Source: an uncultured Sphingomonadales bacterium (lineage in GTDB: Bacteria; Pseudomonadota; Alphaproteobacteria; Sphingomonadales; Sphingomonadaceae). Taken from it: a stretch of DNA of 13,341 bases. The DNA lies in assembly GCA_903828025.1 (NCBI GenBank), contig CAIKKO010000347.1, positions 1 to 13,341 on the forward strand, written 5' to 3'. This document shows positions 1 through 6,298 of this stretch, one piece after another. The translations under genes and the position numbers were made by a program. Numbering within the stretch: the first letter of the stretch is position 1; each line of letters opens with the position of its first letter. Under the pieces are notes generated by a model, which saw only the letters and a program-made list of their open reading frames with translations, was not told the DNA's origin and did no database searches.

Positions 1-1
1 G

Positions 2-232
2 CAGGACAAGATCGCGGCGCTCCATCCCGGGCAGGCGGTGCGCTTTACGTGCGACGGCTGCGGGGCCGCGCGCGCCGCGACGATCCGTTATATCGCGCCG
101 CGCGCCGAGTTCACCCCGCCGGTGATCTATAGCGAGCATGCGCGGGCGAAGCTGGTGTTCCTGGTGGAAGCGGCGCTGCCGGCGGACCAGCCCTTGCCGC
201 TGGGGTTGCCGGTTGCGGTGGTGGCGGAGTGA
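2..232 (+). CDS. HlyD-family membrane fusion protein of an ABC exporter (3' end only)
   Basis: This is the last 76 codons of a gene that enters from the left edge of the window. The frame starting at base 2 is open to a TGA at 230-232. The visible part reads as the C-terminal beta-barrel region of a periplasmic adaptor: a basic and cysteine-containing strand (RFTCDGCG), a barrel segment IRYIAPRAEFTPPVIYS, then KLVFLVEAALP and a final LPLGLPVAVV. The segment TPPVIYS is typical of YbhG/HlyD-like adaptors that work with ABC-2 exporters. The protein would bridge the inner-membrane ABC pump encoded just downstream and an outer-membrane channel. It lies in the same direction as the ATPase and permease, with almost no gap, so the three probably form one operon. 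The N-terminal membrane anchor and coiled coil are outside the window. The family call rests mainly on the tail plus context. Confidence 0.75.
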   Translation, partial: QDKIAALHPGQAVRFTCDGCGAARAATIRYIAPRAEFTPPVIYSEHARAKLVFLVEAALPADQPLPLGLPVAVVAE

Positions 233-233
233 G

Positions 234-285
234 CGTGCCCCTCCACCATCCTGCGGATGGTCCCCCTCCCCGTGCCGAGGAGGAA
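234..285 (+). repeat. Dispersed palindromic repeat, copy 1, at the HlyD/ATPase junction
   Basis: Bases 234-271 are identical over 38 bp to the reverse complement of 13213-13250. Similarity then continues more loosely to a shared GGAGGAA end at 279-285. The core is a hairpin: ACCATCC at 245-251, loop TGC, GGATGGT at 255-261. The block is C-rich on this strand and lies between the stop of the HlyD gene (232) and the ATPase start at 289. Its AGGAGGAA end forms the Shine-Dalgarno of the ATPase. The GTG 229 frame happens to be open through it. Confidence 0.9.
278..283 (+). promoter_or_regulatory. Ribosome binding site that decides the ATPase start
   Basis: AGGAGG, a perfect match to the anti-Shine-Dalgarno, sits 5 nt before GTG 289. 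It lies within the right end of the dispersed repeat (234-285). It supports GTG 289 over GTG 229, which has only GGTGGCGGA-like sequence ahead of it. Confidence 0.65.
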
Positions 286-288
286 TTG

Positions 289-1206
289 GTGATTGACGTG
301 CGGGGGCTGACCAAGCGGTTTGGCGGGCGCACGGTAGTGGACCGAGTGAATCTCAGCGTGGCGCGCGGGCGGATCTGCGGGTTTCTGGGGCCCAACGGTT
401 CGGGCAAGACGACGACGCTCCGGATGATCTGCGGGCTGCTCATCCCCGATGCGGGCGAGGGCACCGTGCTGGGCTGCGACCTGAGTACCCAGCGCGGCGC
501 GATCAAGTCGCGCGTGGGTTATATGACGCAGAAGTTCGGGCTGTTTTCCGATCTGACGATTGCCGAGAACCTAGAGTTCTTCGCGCGGGTGCATGGGGTG
601 GACCGGCGGGCCGAGCGCGTGGCCGAGGCGCTGGCGCGGCTGGGGCTGGCGACGCGCAGCGACCAGCTTGCGGGCAAGCTATCGGGCGGATGGAAGCAGC
701 GGCTGGCCTTGGCGGCCTGCGTGCTGCACGAGCCCGAGATCCTGCTGCTGGATGAGCCGACGGCGGGCGTCGATCCGCAGGCGCGGCGCGAGTTCTGGGA
801 GCAAATCCACGATCTGGCGGCGGGCGGGATGACCGTGCTCGTCTCCACCCACTATATGGACGAGGCCGAGCGCTGCCACGAGATCGCCTACATCGCCTAT
901 GGCCAGATGCTCGCGCGCGGGGCGATTGCCGCTGTGATCGCGGGTTCGGGCCTCAAGGCCTTGCTTGGTGAGGGGATCGGGGCGGACCGGCTGGCGAAAG
1001 AGATCGAGGCGCGGCCCGGTGTGGCGATGGCCGCGCCCTTCGGCACCGCGCTCCACGTCTGCGGGCCGGACATGGCCGCGCTTCAGGCCGCGGTCGCGCC
1101 TTGGGCGGATGCGGTGCAGTTCCGCGAGGCGAGCCCGAGCCTGGAGGACGTGTTCATCCACCTGATGCGCGGGGCCGAGGACAATTCGGTGCGGGTGCGG
1201 GCATGA
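289..1206 (+). CDS. ABC transporter ATP-binding protein (ABC-2 exporter, YbhF/CcmA-like)
   Basis: This is the cytoplasmic ATPase of an efflux/export pump, 305 aa from GTG 289. Residues counted from that start: Walker A GPNGSGKT at 34-41, Q-loop glutamine 81 (YMTQ), signature LSGGW at 131-135, Walker B with catalytic Glu (ILLLDEP) at 151-157, D-loop to 162, and switch histidine 188 (STHYMDEAE). The C-terminal ~80 residues form the small alpha/beta extension usual in ABC-2 exporters and end in a typical SLEDVFIHL motif. A longer reading frame begins at GTG 229 and overlaps the HlyD stop as GTGA. I prefer GTG 289 because AGGAGG at 278-283 lies 5 nt upstream and the family domain starts right there (IDVRGLTKRF). 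The extra 20 codons come from a dispersed repeat. The stop TGA overlaps the permease ATG (ATGA, 1203-1206), implying translational coupling. Only one ATPase domain is present, unlike the double-domain E. coli YbhF. The exported substrate is unknown. Confidence 0.93.
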   Translation: MIDVRGLTKRFGGRTVVDRVNLSVARGRICGFLGPNGSGKTTTLRMICGLLIPDAGEGTVLGCDLSTQRGAIKSRVGYMTQKFGLFSDLTIAENLEFFARVHGVDRRAERVAEALARLGLATRSDQLAGKLSGGWKQRLALAACVLHEPEILLLDEPTAGVDPQARREFWEQIHDLAAGGMTVLVSTHYMDEAERCHEIAYIAYGQMLARGAIAAVIAGSGLKALLGEGIGADRLAKEIEARPGVAMAAPFGTALHVCGPDMAALQAAVAPWADAVQFREASPSLEDVFIHLMRGAEDNSVRVRA

Positions 1207-2339
1207 ACCGGGGCTCGATGCTGCAGCGCATCGGCGCGATGATCTTCAAGGAAGTGCGGCAGATGCTGCGCGACCGGGGCACCGTCGGCATGATGCTGGC
1301 GATGCCGCTGGCGCAGCTGATGATCTTCGGCTTTGCCATCAACAACGATCCGCGCGCCCTGCCCATGGCGATCGAGCGCAATGACAGCTCGGTGTTCGCG
1401 CGCTCGATCGACGCGGCCTTGCGCAATACGACGTATTTCACGGTGACCGACGTCGTCTCCGCGCCGGGGGCGGGGGAGGCGCTGCTGGAAAATGGTTCGG
1501 TGCAGTTCCTCGTGACCATTCCGCCTGATTTCGGGCGCGATCTGGTCAAGGGGCAGCGGCCGCAACTGCTGGTCACGGCGGACGCGACCGATCCGGCGGC
1601 GACCGGCAATGCGCTCTCCGCCATCGACGGGGCAGTCTCGTCTGCATTGGGGCACGATCTGATCGGGCCGCTGGCCGGGCGGGCCGAAGGGCAAAGTCCG
1701 GTCGATCTGGTGCTCCACCGCAGCTACAACCCCGAAGGGATCACCAGCCACAACACCGTGCCGGGGCTGCTCGCGGTGGTGCTTTCGATGACCATGGTGA
1801 TGCTCACCGCGCTTTCGGTGACGCGCGAGGTGGAGCAGGGGACGATGGAGAACCTGCTCGCCACGCCGCTCAGGCCGTTCGAGGTGATGGTGGGCAAGAT
1901 CGTGCCTTATCTGATTATCGGCGTGGTGCAGATGGCGGTGATCCTGCTGGCGGCGCATTTCGTGTTCGCGGTGCCGTTCATGGGGTCGATCCCGCTGACG
2001 CTCGCCTCCACGCTGCTGTTCATGGTCACCAGTCTGGCGCTGGGCTTCACGCTGTCGACCGTGGCGCAAAGCCAGTTGCAGGCGATGCAGATGAGCTTTT
2101 TCTACATGCTGCCCTCGATCCTGCTGTCGGGCTTCGCGTTTCCGTTTCGCGGCATGCCGTGGTGGGCGCAAGGCTTGGCCGAGCTGCTGCCGACCACACA
2201 TTTCATCCGCCTCGTGCGCGGGATCATGCTGAAAGGCTGGACGCTGGGCGCGGCGCTCCCGGAGATGGGCGTGCTCGCGCTGATGCTGGTGGTGCTGGGG
2301 ACGGTGGCGGTGCGGCGCTATCAGGATACGGTGGCCTGA
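1203..2339 (+). CDS. ABC-2 type transporter permease (YbhS/YhhJ-like)
   Basis: This is the 378-aa inner-membrane subunit that pairs with the upstream ATPase. It starts at ATG 1203, overlapping the ATPase stop as ATGA, which is the strongest reason for this start over GTG 1101. Layout from the sequence: a cytoplasmic amphipathic start with KEVRQMLRDR (16-25), TM1 about 28-46, a large periplasmic domain about 47-183, then five hydrophobic segments at about 185-207, 230-256, 264-286, 296-315 and 352-371. The segment REVEQGTMENLLATPLRP (208-225) is the conserved cytoplasmic coupling motif of ABC-2 permeases that contacts the ATPase. Length and topology are normal for the YbhS/YbhR group. E. coli encodes two such permeases. 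No second one follows here, so the pump is probably a homodimer. The gene ends the operon, and the next gene is convergent. The substrate cannot be deduced. Confidence 0.93.
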   Translation: MNRGSMLQRIGAMIFKEVRQMLRDRGTVGMMLAMPLAQLMIFGFAINNDPRALPMAIERNDSSVFARSIDAALRNTTYFTVTDVVSAPGAGEALLENGSVQFLVTIPPDFGRDLVKGQRPQLLVTADATDPAATGNALSAIDGAVSSALGHDLIGPLAGRAEGQSPVDLVLHRSYNPEGITSHNTVPGLLAVVLSMTMVMLTALSVTREVEQGTMENLLATPLRPFEVMVGKIVPYLIIGVVQMAVILLAAHFVFAVPFMGSIPLTLASTLLFMVTSLALGFTLSTVAQSQLQAMQMSFFYMLPSILLSGFAFPFRGMPWWAQGLAELLPTTHFIRLVRGIMLKGWTLGAALPEMGVLALMLVVLGTVAVRRYQDTVA

Positions 2340-2365
2340 GCGGTGGTCCGATCCGCCCCTCCACC

Positions 2366-2415
2366 GCTCGGCAAACACACGGGCGGTTTCGGGGCGCATC
2401 AAGTCTTTGCCGAGC
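2366..2415. terminator. Inverted repeat between convergent genes, possible terminator
   Basis: GCTCGGCAAA at 2366-2375 and TTTGCCGAGC at 2406-2415 are a perfect 10-bp inverted repeat with a 30-nt spacer. They sit in the 89-bp gap between the rightward permease gene (stop at 2339) and the leftward gene ending at 2429. The placement suits a bidirectional transcription end, but there is no U-run after either arm and the loop is long. A factor-independent terminator is therefore not established. Confidence 0.3.
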
Positions 2416-2428
2416 AGTGTCAAGCCCG

Positions 2429-3070
2429 TTAGTGTTGCGCGGACGGGACCGCTGTAGGGGGCGCAGATAAAGCTGCAGGCACTGCTGTAGGCGCGGTTAC
2501 TGGTATTTGGAGCGGTGCTACTGACTGGGCCGCGAAACTGAGGGCGACATCTTCGTCAATGAAGGCTTTGACCGGGGTGCCGACGGGCAATTGTGCGCTC
2601 GTGCCGGTCATGAAGAAGCCAGCCGGTGCGAAAACGATGGCGGAAACAGCAACAGCGGCAACACCACCAGCGCTGCCTTTGTCATCAAACGTACCGCTCA
2701 AGCGGATCTGGCGACCGTTCAGCGTCAAATAGCGAATTTGTGCTGTAAAATGCCCTGATTTTCCCCACATACCTTTGTTGGTTACATCGGTTATTTCACC
2801 AATAGCCGGGGTCCCTATGGGAACGACGTTCACGCTTTGCACCATGATCGCTTCTGATGTTTCCATCCTAAAGCGTTGTCCGACATGTAGATTTTTTTGT
2901 TTTGTCGTCAGCGCTTCGGAAAGTCGCAGGGGAACTTCGGTACCAACCCGTAATATTGCGTTTGTAGTCGCCGGCGCTTGGATCGGCTCAACCGCGGCGA
3001 TAGGCACGATCTGCGCTATGCTTACAGACGGCGCCAACGCGAAAATTGGAAAAAAATATCTAAATTTCAT
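2429..3070 (-). CDS. Exported protein of unknown function (sphingomonad type)
   Basis: I do not recognise a named function. The protein is 213 aa from ATG 3070. An in-frame ATG at 3085 would add five residues, but GGGGGA (3078-3083 on the other strand) lies 7 nt before ATG 3070 and fits it as Shine-Dalgarno. Residues 1-19 form a Sec signal peptide with probable cleavage after SIA. The mature part has a compact beta-rich region: LRVGTEVPLRL (40-50), VGQRFRMET (63-71), IPRG-like VPIGTPAIGEI (83-93), NKGMWGKSGHF (98-108), then LNGRQIRLSGTFDDKG (117-132). A glycine/alanine-rich hydrophobic patch (133-156) and LPVGTPVKAFIDEDV (161-175) follow, ending in a Pro/Ala tail (181-213). I recall similar exported proteins with GMWGKSG and FDDKG motifs in sphingomonads. 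It is probably periplasmic or surface-associated. Its base composition is noticeably more AT-rich than its neighbours, and it has no operon partner. Confidence 0.8.
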   Translation of the reverse strand: MKFRYFFPIFALAPSVSIAQIVPIAAVEPIQAPATTNAILRVGTEVPLRLSEALTTKQKNLHVGQRFRMETSEAIMVQSVNVVPIGTPAIGEITDVTNKGMWGKSGHFTAQIRYLTLNGRQIRLSGTFDDKGSAGGVAAVAVSAIVFAPAGFFMTGTSAQLPVGTPVKAFIDEDVALSFAAQSVAPLQIPVTAPTAVPAALSAPPTAVPSAQH

Positions 3071-3080
3071 AGTGAAATCC

Positions 3081-3099
3081 CCCATTCTTCAAGAATTGG
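3081..3099. promoter_or_regulatory. 19-bp palindrome just upstream of the exported-protein gene
   Basis: The sequence CCCATTCTTCAAGAATTGG is an inverted repeat. It has six perfect pairs (ATTCTT/AAGAAT) around a single central base, one mismatch, then two more pairs. It overlaps the 5' leader of the leftward gene starting at 3070 and ends a few bases before its Shine-Dalgarno. A second ATTCTTC occurs at 3123-3129. The form suits an operator for a dimeric regulator or a leader hairpin. No known binding consensus is claimed. Confidence 0.35.
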
Positions 3100-3230
3100 C
3101 AAGATACCACCAAAATCGAAGCAATTCTTCGTACCACTACGTCGTTCGCTGCACAACGACCTTATGGCGTACAGCCTTCTCAGTCGGCGTCACGGATCTT
3201 CGAATTAGGCGTTCACCACTTTTTGCTAAT

Positions 3231-3265
3231 CTCAGGATCGTCCCCCTCTCCGTTCCGGGGGCGGA
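3231..3265. repeat. Degenerate relative of the dispersed palindromic repeat
   Basis: This 35-bp block aligns without gaps to 251-285 of copy 1 with 26 of 35 identities, including the shared GTCCCCCTC stretch. It lies immediately downstream of the M16 protease stop codon (3268-3270 on this strand), where its C-run and G-run could form a 3' mRNA hairpin for the leftward transcript. The rest of the gap up to the exported-protein gene (3071-3230) is AT-rich (21 of 60 G+C at 3061-3120) and shows no further gene. Confidence 0.5.
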
Positions 3266-3267
3266 CT

Positions 3268-6126
3268 TTAATTCACCGCCGCCGCCGCGCCTTCGGGCAG
3301 CACCAGCGCCACAACCGCCTTGTCCGGGGCGAGGTAGCGTTTGGCCATGGCCTGCAGGTCCGCGCCGGTGAGCGCATCGAGCCGGGCGCGGGCCTGGCGG
3401 TAGCGGTCGATGCGGTCGGGCTGCGACTGCGCGCGTTCGATCAGCGCGAGCCAGCCGCCATTGGTCTTGAGCAAATTGTCCAGCCGTTCGCGCATCGGGG
3501 CGCGGGCGCGTTCGATCACGTCCGGGTCGGTGGGGCGCGCGGCGAGCCCGGCCACGGTGCTTTCGATCGAGGCGCGCGTGGCGGCGACATCGGCCAGATC
3601 GACCGAGGCGTTGACGGTGAACGTGCCCCAGCCGCGCCACACCCGGCTGAGCGAGGAGGACGCGCCGGGCGAGTAGCTCTTGCCCAGCGCCTCGCGCACC
3701 GTATCGAGCACTTCGATGCCGGTCACTTCCTGCAGCAGTTCGAGCGTGATCGCGGCGACCGGATCGGAATCGTCGGTGGTCGGCCAGACATAGTGGACGA
3801 TGGCCTGATTGGCCGCGCCCTTGTGGCGGATCACTTTGAGCCCGCGCGCGGCGGTGAAGCTGCGCTGGCGGGCATCGGGATAGGGCTGGAACTCCGCCTC
3901 ACGCCGCGGCAGCGCGCCTAAGGTGCGGCCGACGAGCGCGATGGCAGCATCGGGATCGAGATCGCCGACCAAGGTCAGCTCGATGGCACCGTGCGCCAGC
4001 CGGTCGCCGATATCCTGCTTGAGCTTGGCCATGGTGAGGCGCTGGTAGTCCTCGGGGGGCTGGAGCATGAAGCGGGGGTCGCCGTCCGAGATCAGCCCCG
4101 GCAGCGTGTTGCCGAGCGCTGCCCCCGGCGTGGCATCGCGGCGCGCGAAGAAGTTGGTCATGTTCTGGTGGAACAGGACATCTGCGGACGCGCGGTAGGC
4201 GGAATCGGTGATCGTGGCCGTAAGCAACTGCAGCTCGATTTCCAGATCGCGCCGCGTGGTGGCGGTCCCGGCGACAAAGGCATCCCCGGTAACGCCGATG
4301 CCGTTGGAAACCGAGCGTCCCGCGAGCAGGGTCTGGAGATCGTCCTGCGTATGCTTGCCGAGGCCGCCGTTCGGGAGCATCCCGACCATCTCGGTCTTGA
4401 GCGGGCTCGCTTTCGTCTCGATCAGTTCGCCGCCGTCGATCAGCAGGCGCACGAGCACGCGGTCCTTGTCGAGTTCGGTACGCTTCAGATTGAGCCGGAC
4501 ACCGTTGGCGAAACGGACCATGCGCACCCCGAGATCGGCCCCGAGATCGCCGGAGGTGCTATCGGCCACCACCGTGCCCGGCGGGCCGAAATCGGTATAG
4601 GCGAAGCGGCCCGTTGCCGCGCGCACCGTGATGCCGTGCTTGCCGCTGGCGGCTTCTTTCCACGCCGCGCGGATCGCGTCTGCGCCGCCTTCGGGCGCGC
4701 TGCGGCCCTGGAAGCGGATCAGCGGATCGGTCAGCGGGATCGCGTCTGCGCGCAGCGCGGCGAGCACCGCCGCCGGGGTCATCGACGCGACATGCGCGTT
4801 GAAGCGTTCGAGCACGCTGGCGGGCGTGGTCGGCACTTTGTCGTCGCGCAGCAGCATCAGCGCGATGGCGGTCAGCGTGCCATTGCTGCGCGTATCGGCC
4901 GAGGCTGCGGCGTTTTCGATGTTGGTGCGGATATTGGCGAGCTGTTCGGCCACTTCGGCATCGGTGAAGCCGCCTTGCAGCGCATCGAAATAGGTGCGTG
5001 CGGCGGCGATCAGCCCGGTGCGCCAGCCCTTGTCGGCGGTATCGACCACGAGGTTGGTGGTCCGCCCGATCTTGAACACCGCGCTGGTGCCAAGCCCGGC
5101 CCCCCGGAACGGCGGCGGGACGATGCGGCTCAGCCGCTGCATCCGGCGGTTGATCACGCCGTAGCCGATCTGGCGCAGCAGCGTGATGCGCCGGTTCTCT
5201 GCCGTGTCGGGCTCGTCGCGCCAAAGCCCGTGGCGCGATACGGTGATCCGCTCGGACAGCGCCGGATCGAGGTGGATGCGCACCGCGCCCTTCTGCTTTG
5301 GCAGCACGCGGCCCTGATCGGGGCGGGGCGCGGCGGGTGCGGCAGACCAGCTCTCGAACCGCGCGCGGATCGCGGCCTCGACCGCAGCGGCATCGAAATC
5401 GCCGACCACGATCAGCGTGGTTTTCGCAGGCACATATTCGCGCGCCCAAAACGCCTTGAGCGCCGCCGCGCTGGCGGCATTGAGGCTCTCCACCGTGCCG
5501 ATCGGCAGGCGCTGCGGATAGTGCGCCTGTGGGTAGAGGAACGCCATCTGGTCCTTGGCGTTGTCGAGCGCATAGCCCTGCCCGTCGCGCAGTTCGGACA
5601 GCACCACCCCGCGTTCGCGCGCGACGGCGGCGGGATCGAAGCTGAGCTCGCTCGCGGTCTCGCGCATCAGCATCAGCGCGGTATCGAGCAGCTTGGGATC
5701 GGTGCGCGGCAGATCGAGCATGTAGAGCGTCTGCTCGAACGAGGTCTGCGCGTTGGTATCCGCGCCGAAGGCCAGGCCGTCGCGTTCGAGCAGCTTGATC
5801 ATCTCGCCCTCGGGCACATGCGTGCTGCCGTTGAAGGCCATATGCTCGACATAATGGGCAAACCCGCGCTCGGCCTCGCGCTCGTCGAGCGAGCCGGCCT
5901 CGACCTGCAGGCGCACTTGCGCGGTGCCGGGCGGCGTGGCGTTGCGGCGGATGATATAGCGCATCCCGTTGGCCAGCTTGCCGAAACGGTAGCCGGGATC
6001 GAGCGGCAGGTCGCTCTTCTGGAAAGCCCAGTCCGGCGGTGGAGCACTGGCAAGGTGCGCGCCTTGCCCGGCGCAAGCGGCGAGCAGGAACGCAAGGAAC
6101 ACGGCGGAAAGGCGGCGCAGCATCAT
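3268..6126 (-). CDS. M16 family zinc metallopeptidase, lipoprotein (PqqL-like)
   Basis: This is a two-half insulinase-type peptidase of 952 aa from ATG 6126, expected in the cell envelope and degrading peptides or small proteins in a closed chamber. The N-terminus MMLRRLSAVFLAFLLAAC has basic residues, a hydrophobic core and a lipobox LAAC with lipid-attachment Cys 18. This is why I reject the longer frame from 6243. ATG 6123 is an equal alternative. The inverted zinc motif HYVEH is at 91-95 (HxxEH), and the third ligand is probably Glu 171 in ARERGVVLSE. The first half also carries the usual YVPAKTTLIVVGDF segment. The second half repeats the fold without HxxEH (VRFANGVRLNLKRTELDKD, then LTLVGDLDPDAAIALV), as expected for the inactive half. 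Length is close to E. coli PqqL (about 930 aa). It is divergent from the RTX gene across a 172-bp gap. Despite the family nickname, nothing here links it to PQQ synthesis. Confidence 0.93.
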   Translation of the reverse strand: MMLRRLSAVFLAFLLAACAGQGAHLASAPPPDWAFQKSDLPLDPGYRFGKLANGMRYIIRRNATPPGTAQVRLQVEAGSLDEREAERGFAHYVEHMAFNGSTHVPEGEMIKLLERDGLAFGADTNAQTSFEQTLYMLDLPRTDPKLLDTALMLMRETASELSFDPAAVARERGVVLSELRDGQGYALDNAKDQMAFLYPQAHYPQRLPIGTVESLNAASAAALKAFWAREYVPAKTTLIVVGDFDAAAVEAAIRARFESWSAAPAAPRPDQGRVLPKQKGAVRIHLDPALSERITVSRHGLWRDEPDTAENRRITLLRQIGYGVINRRMQRLSRIVPPPFRGAGLGTSAVFKIGRTTNLVVDTADKGWRTGLIAAARTYFDALQGGFTDAEVAEQLANIRTNIENAAASADTRSNGTLTAIALMLLRDDKVPTTPASVLERFNAHVASMTPAAVLAALRADAIPLTDPLIRFQGRSAPEGGADAIRAAWKEAASGKHGITVRAATGRFAYTDFGPPGTVVADSTSGDLGADLGVRMVRFANGVRLNLKRTELDKDRVLVRLLIDGGELIETKASPLKTEMVGMLPNGGLGKHTQDDLQTLLAGRSVSNGIGVTGDAFVAGTATTRRDLEIELQLLTATITDSAYRASADVLFHQNMTNFFARRDATPGAALGNTLPGLISDGDPRFMLQPPEDYQRLTMAKLKQDIGDRLAHGAIELTLVGDLDPDAAIALVGRTLGALPRREAEFQPYPDARQRSFTAARGLKVIRHKGAANQAIVHYVWPTTDDSDPVAAITLELLQEVTGIEVLDTVREALGKSYSPGASSSLSRVWRGWGTFTVNASVDLADVAATRASIESTVAGLAARPTDPDVIERARAPMRERLDNLLKTNGGWLALIERAQSQPDRIDRYRQARARLDALTGADLQAMAKRYLAPDKAVVALVLPEGAAAAVN

Positions 6127-6298
6127 CGCGCGGGCTTGTGGCCCAGCGCGGATGAATGCGCAATGAGGGAAGGGGGCAAGCATCGGGGCGTCCGCCGCAT
6201 CGGTCACAATCCGCCTTGCAATCCGGGGGGTGCACTCTAGCAATCGGTATCAACGGCGCTTTCGGTCACATTCGCCGGCTTGCGGTGGAGAAGGATCA
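6127..6298. promoter_or_regulatory. Divergent promoter region, M16 protease / RTX protein
   Basis: This 172-bp gap must hold the promoters of both flanking genes. A weak rightward candidate is TTGCAA (6216-6221), then 16 bp, then TAGCAA (6238-6243), which keeps only part of the -10 consensus. The 9-mer TCGGTCACA occurs twice in the same orientation, at 6200-6208 and 6262-6270. The repeat distance is 62 bp (about six helical turns), and looser similarity follows each copy. It could be a regulator site. For the RTX start, GGAG at 6287-6290 is the Shine-Dalgarno, 8 nt before ATG 6299. Confidence 0.35.

Noticed and set aside
229..288. GTG 229 as the ATPase start, overlapping the HlyD stop as GTGA
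   Set aside because: The added 20 residues are encoded by a dispersed repeat, lie outside the conserved domain, and have a much weaker ribosome binding site than GTG 289. Not fully excluded.
2354..2364. Possible fourth repeat copy (shares GCCCCTCCACC with copy 1)
   Set aside because: Only 11 bp match, with no hairpin or GGAGGAA end. It could be chance in C-rich DNA or a remnant too short to call.
1083..2423. Long leftward open frame of about 446 codons opposite the permease and ATPase
   Set aside because: It is His/Arg/Gln-rich, lacks domains, and mirrors the GC-rich codons of recognised genes on the other strand.
3991..6240. 749-codon rightward open frame opposite the M16 protease
   Set aside because: It has typical antisense composition (Arg/Gly/His/Ala) with no motif. 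The protease on the other strand has lipobox, HxxEH and family segments.
4559..6253. Second leftward open frame of about 564 codons within the M16 gene
   Set aside because: It is Arg/Ala-rich and is an alternative frame of the protease in high-GC DNA.
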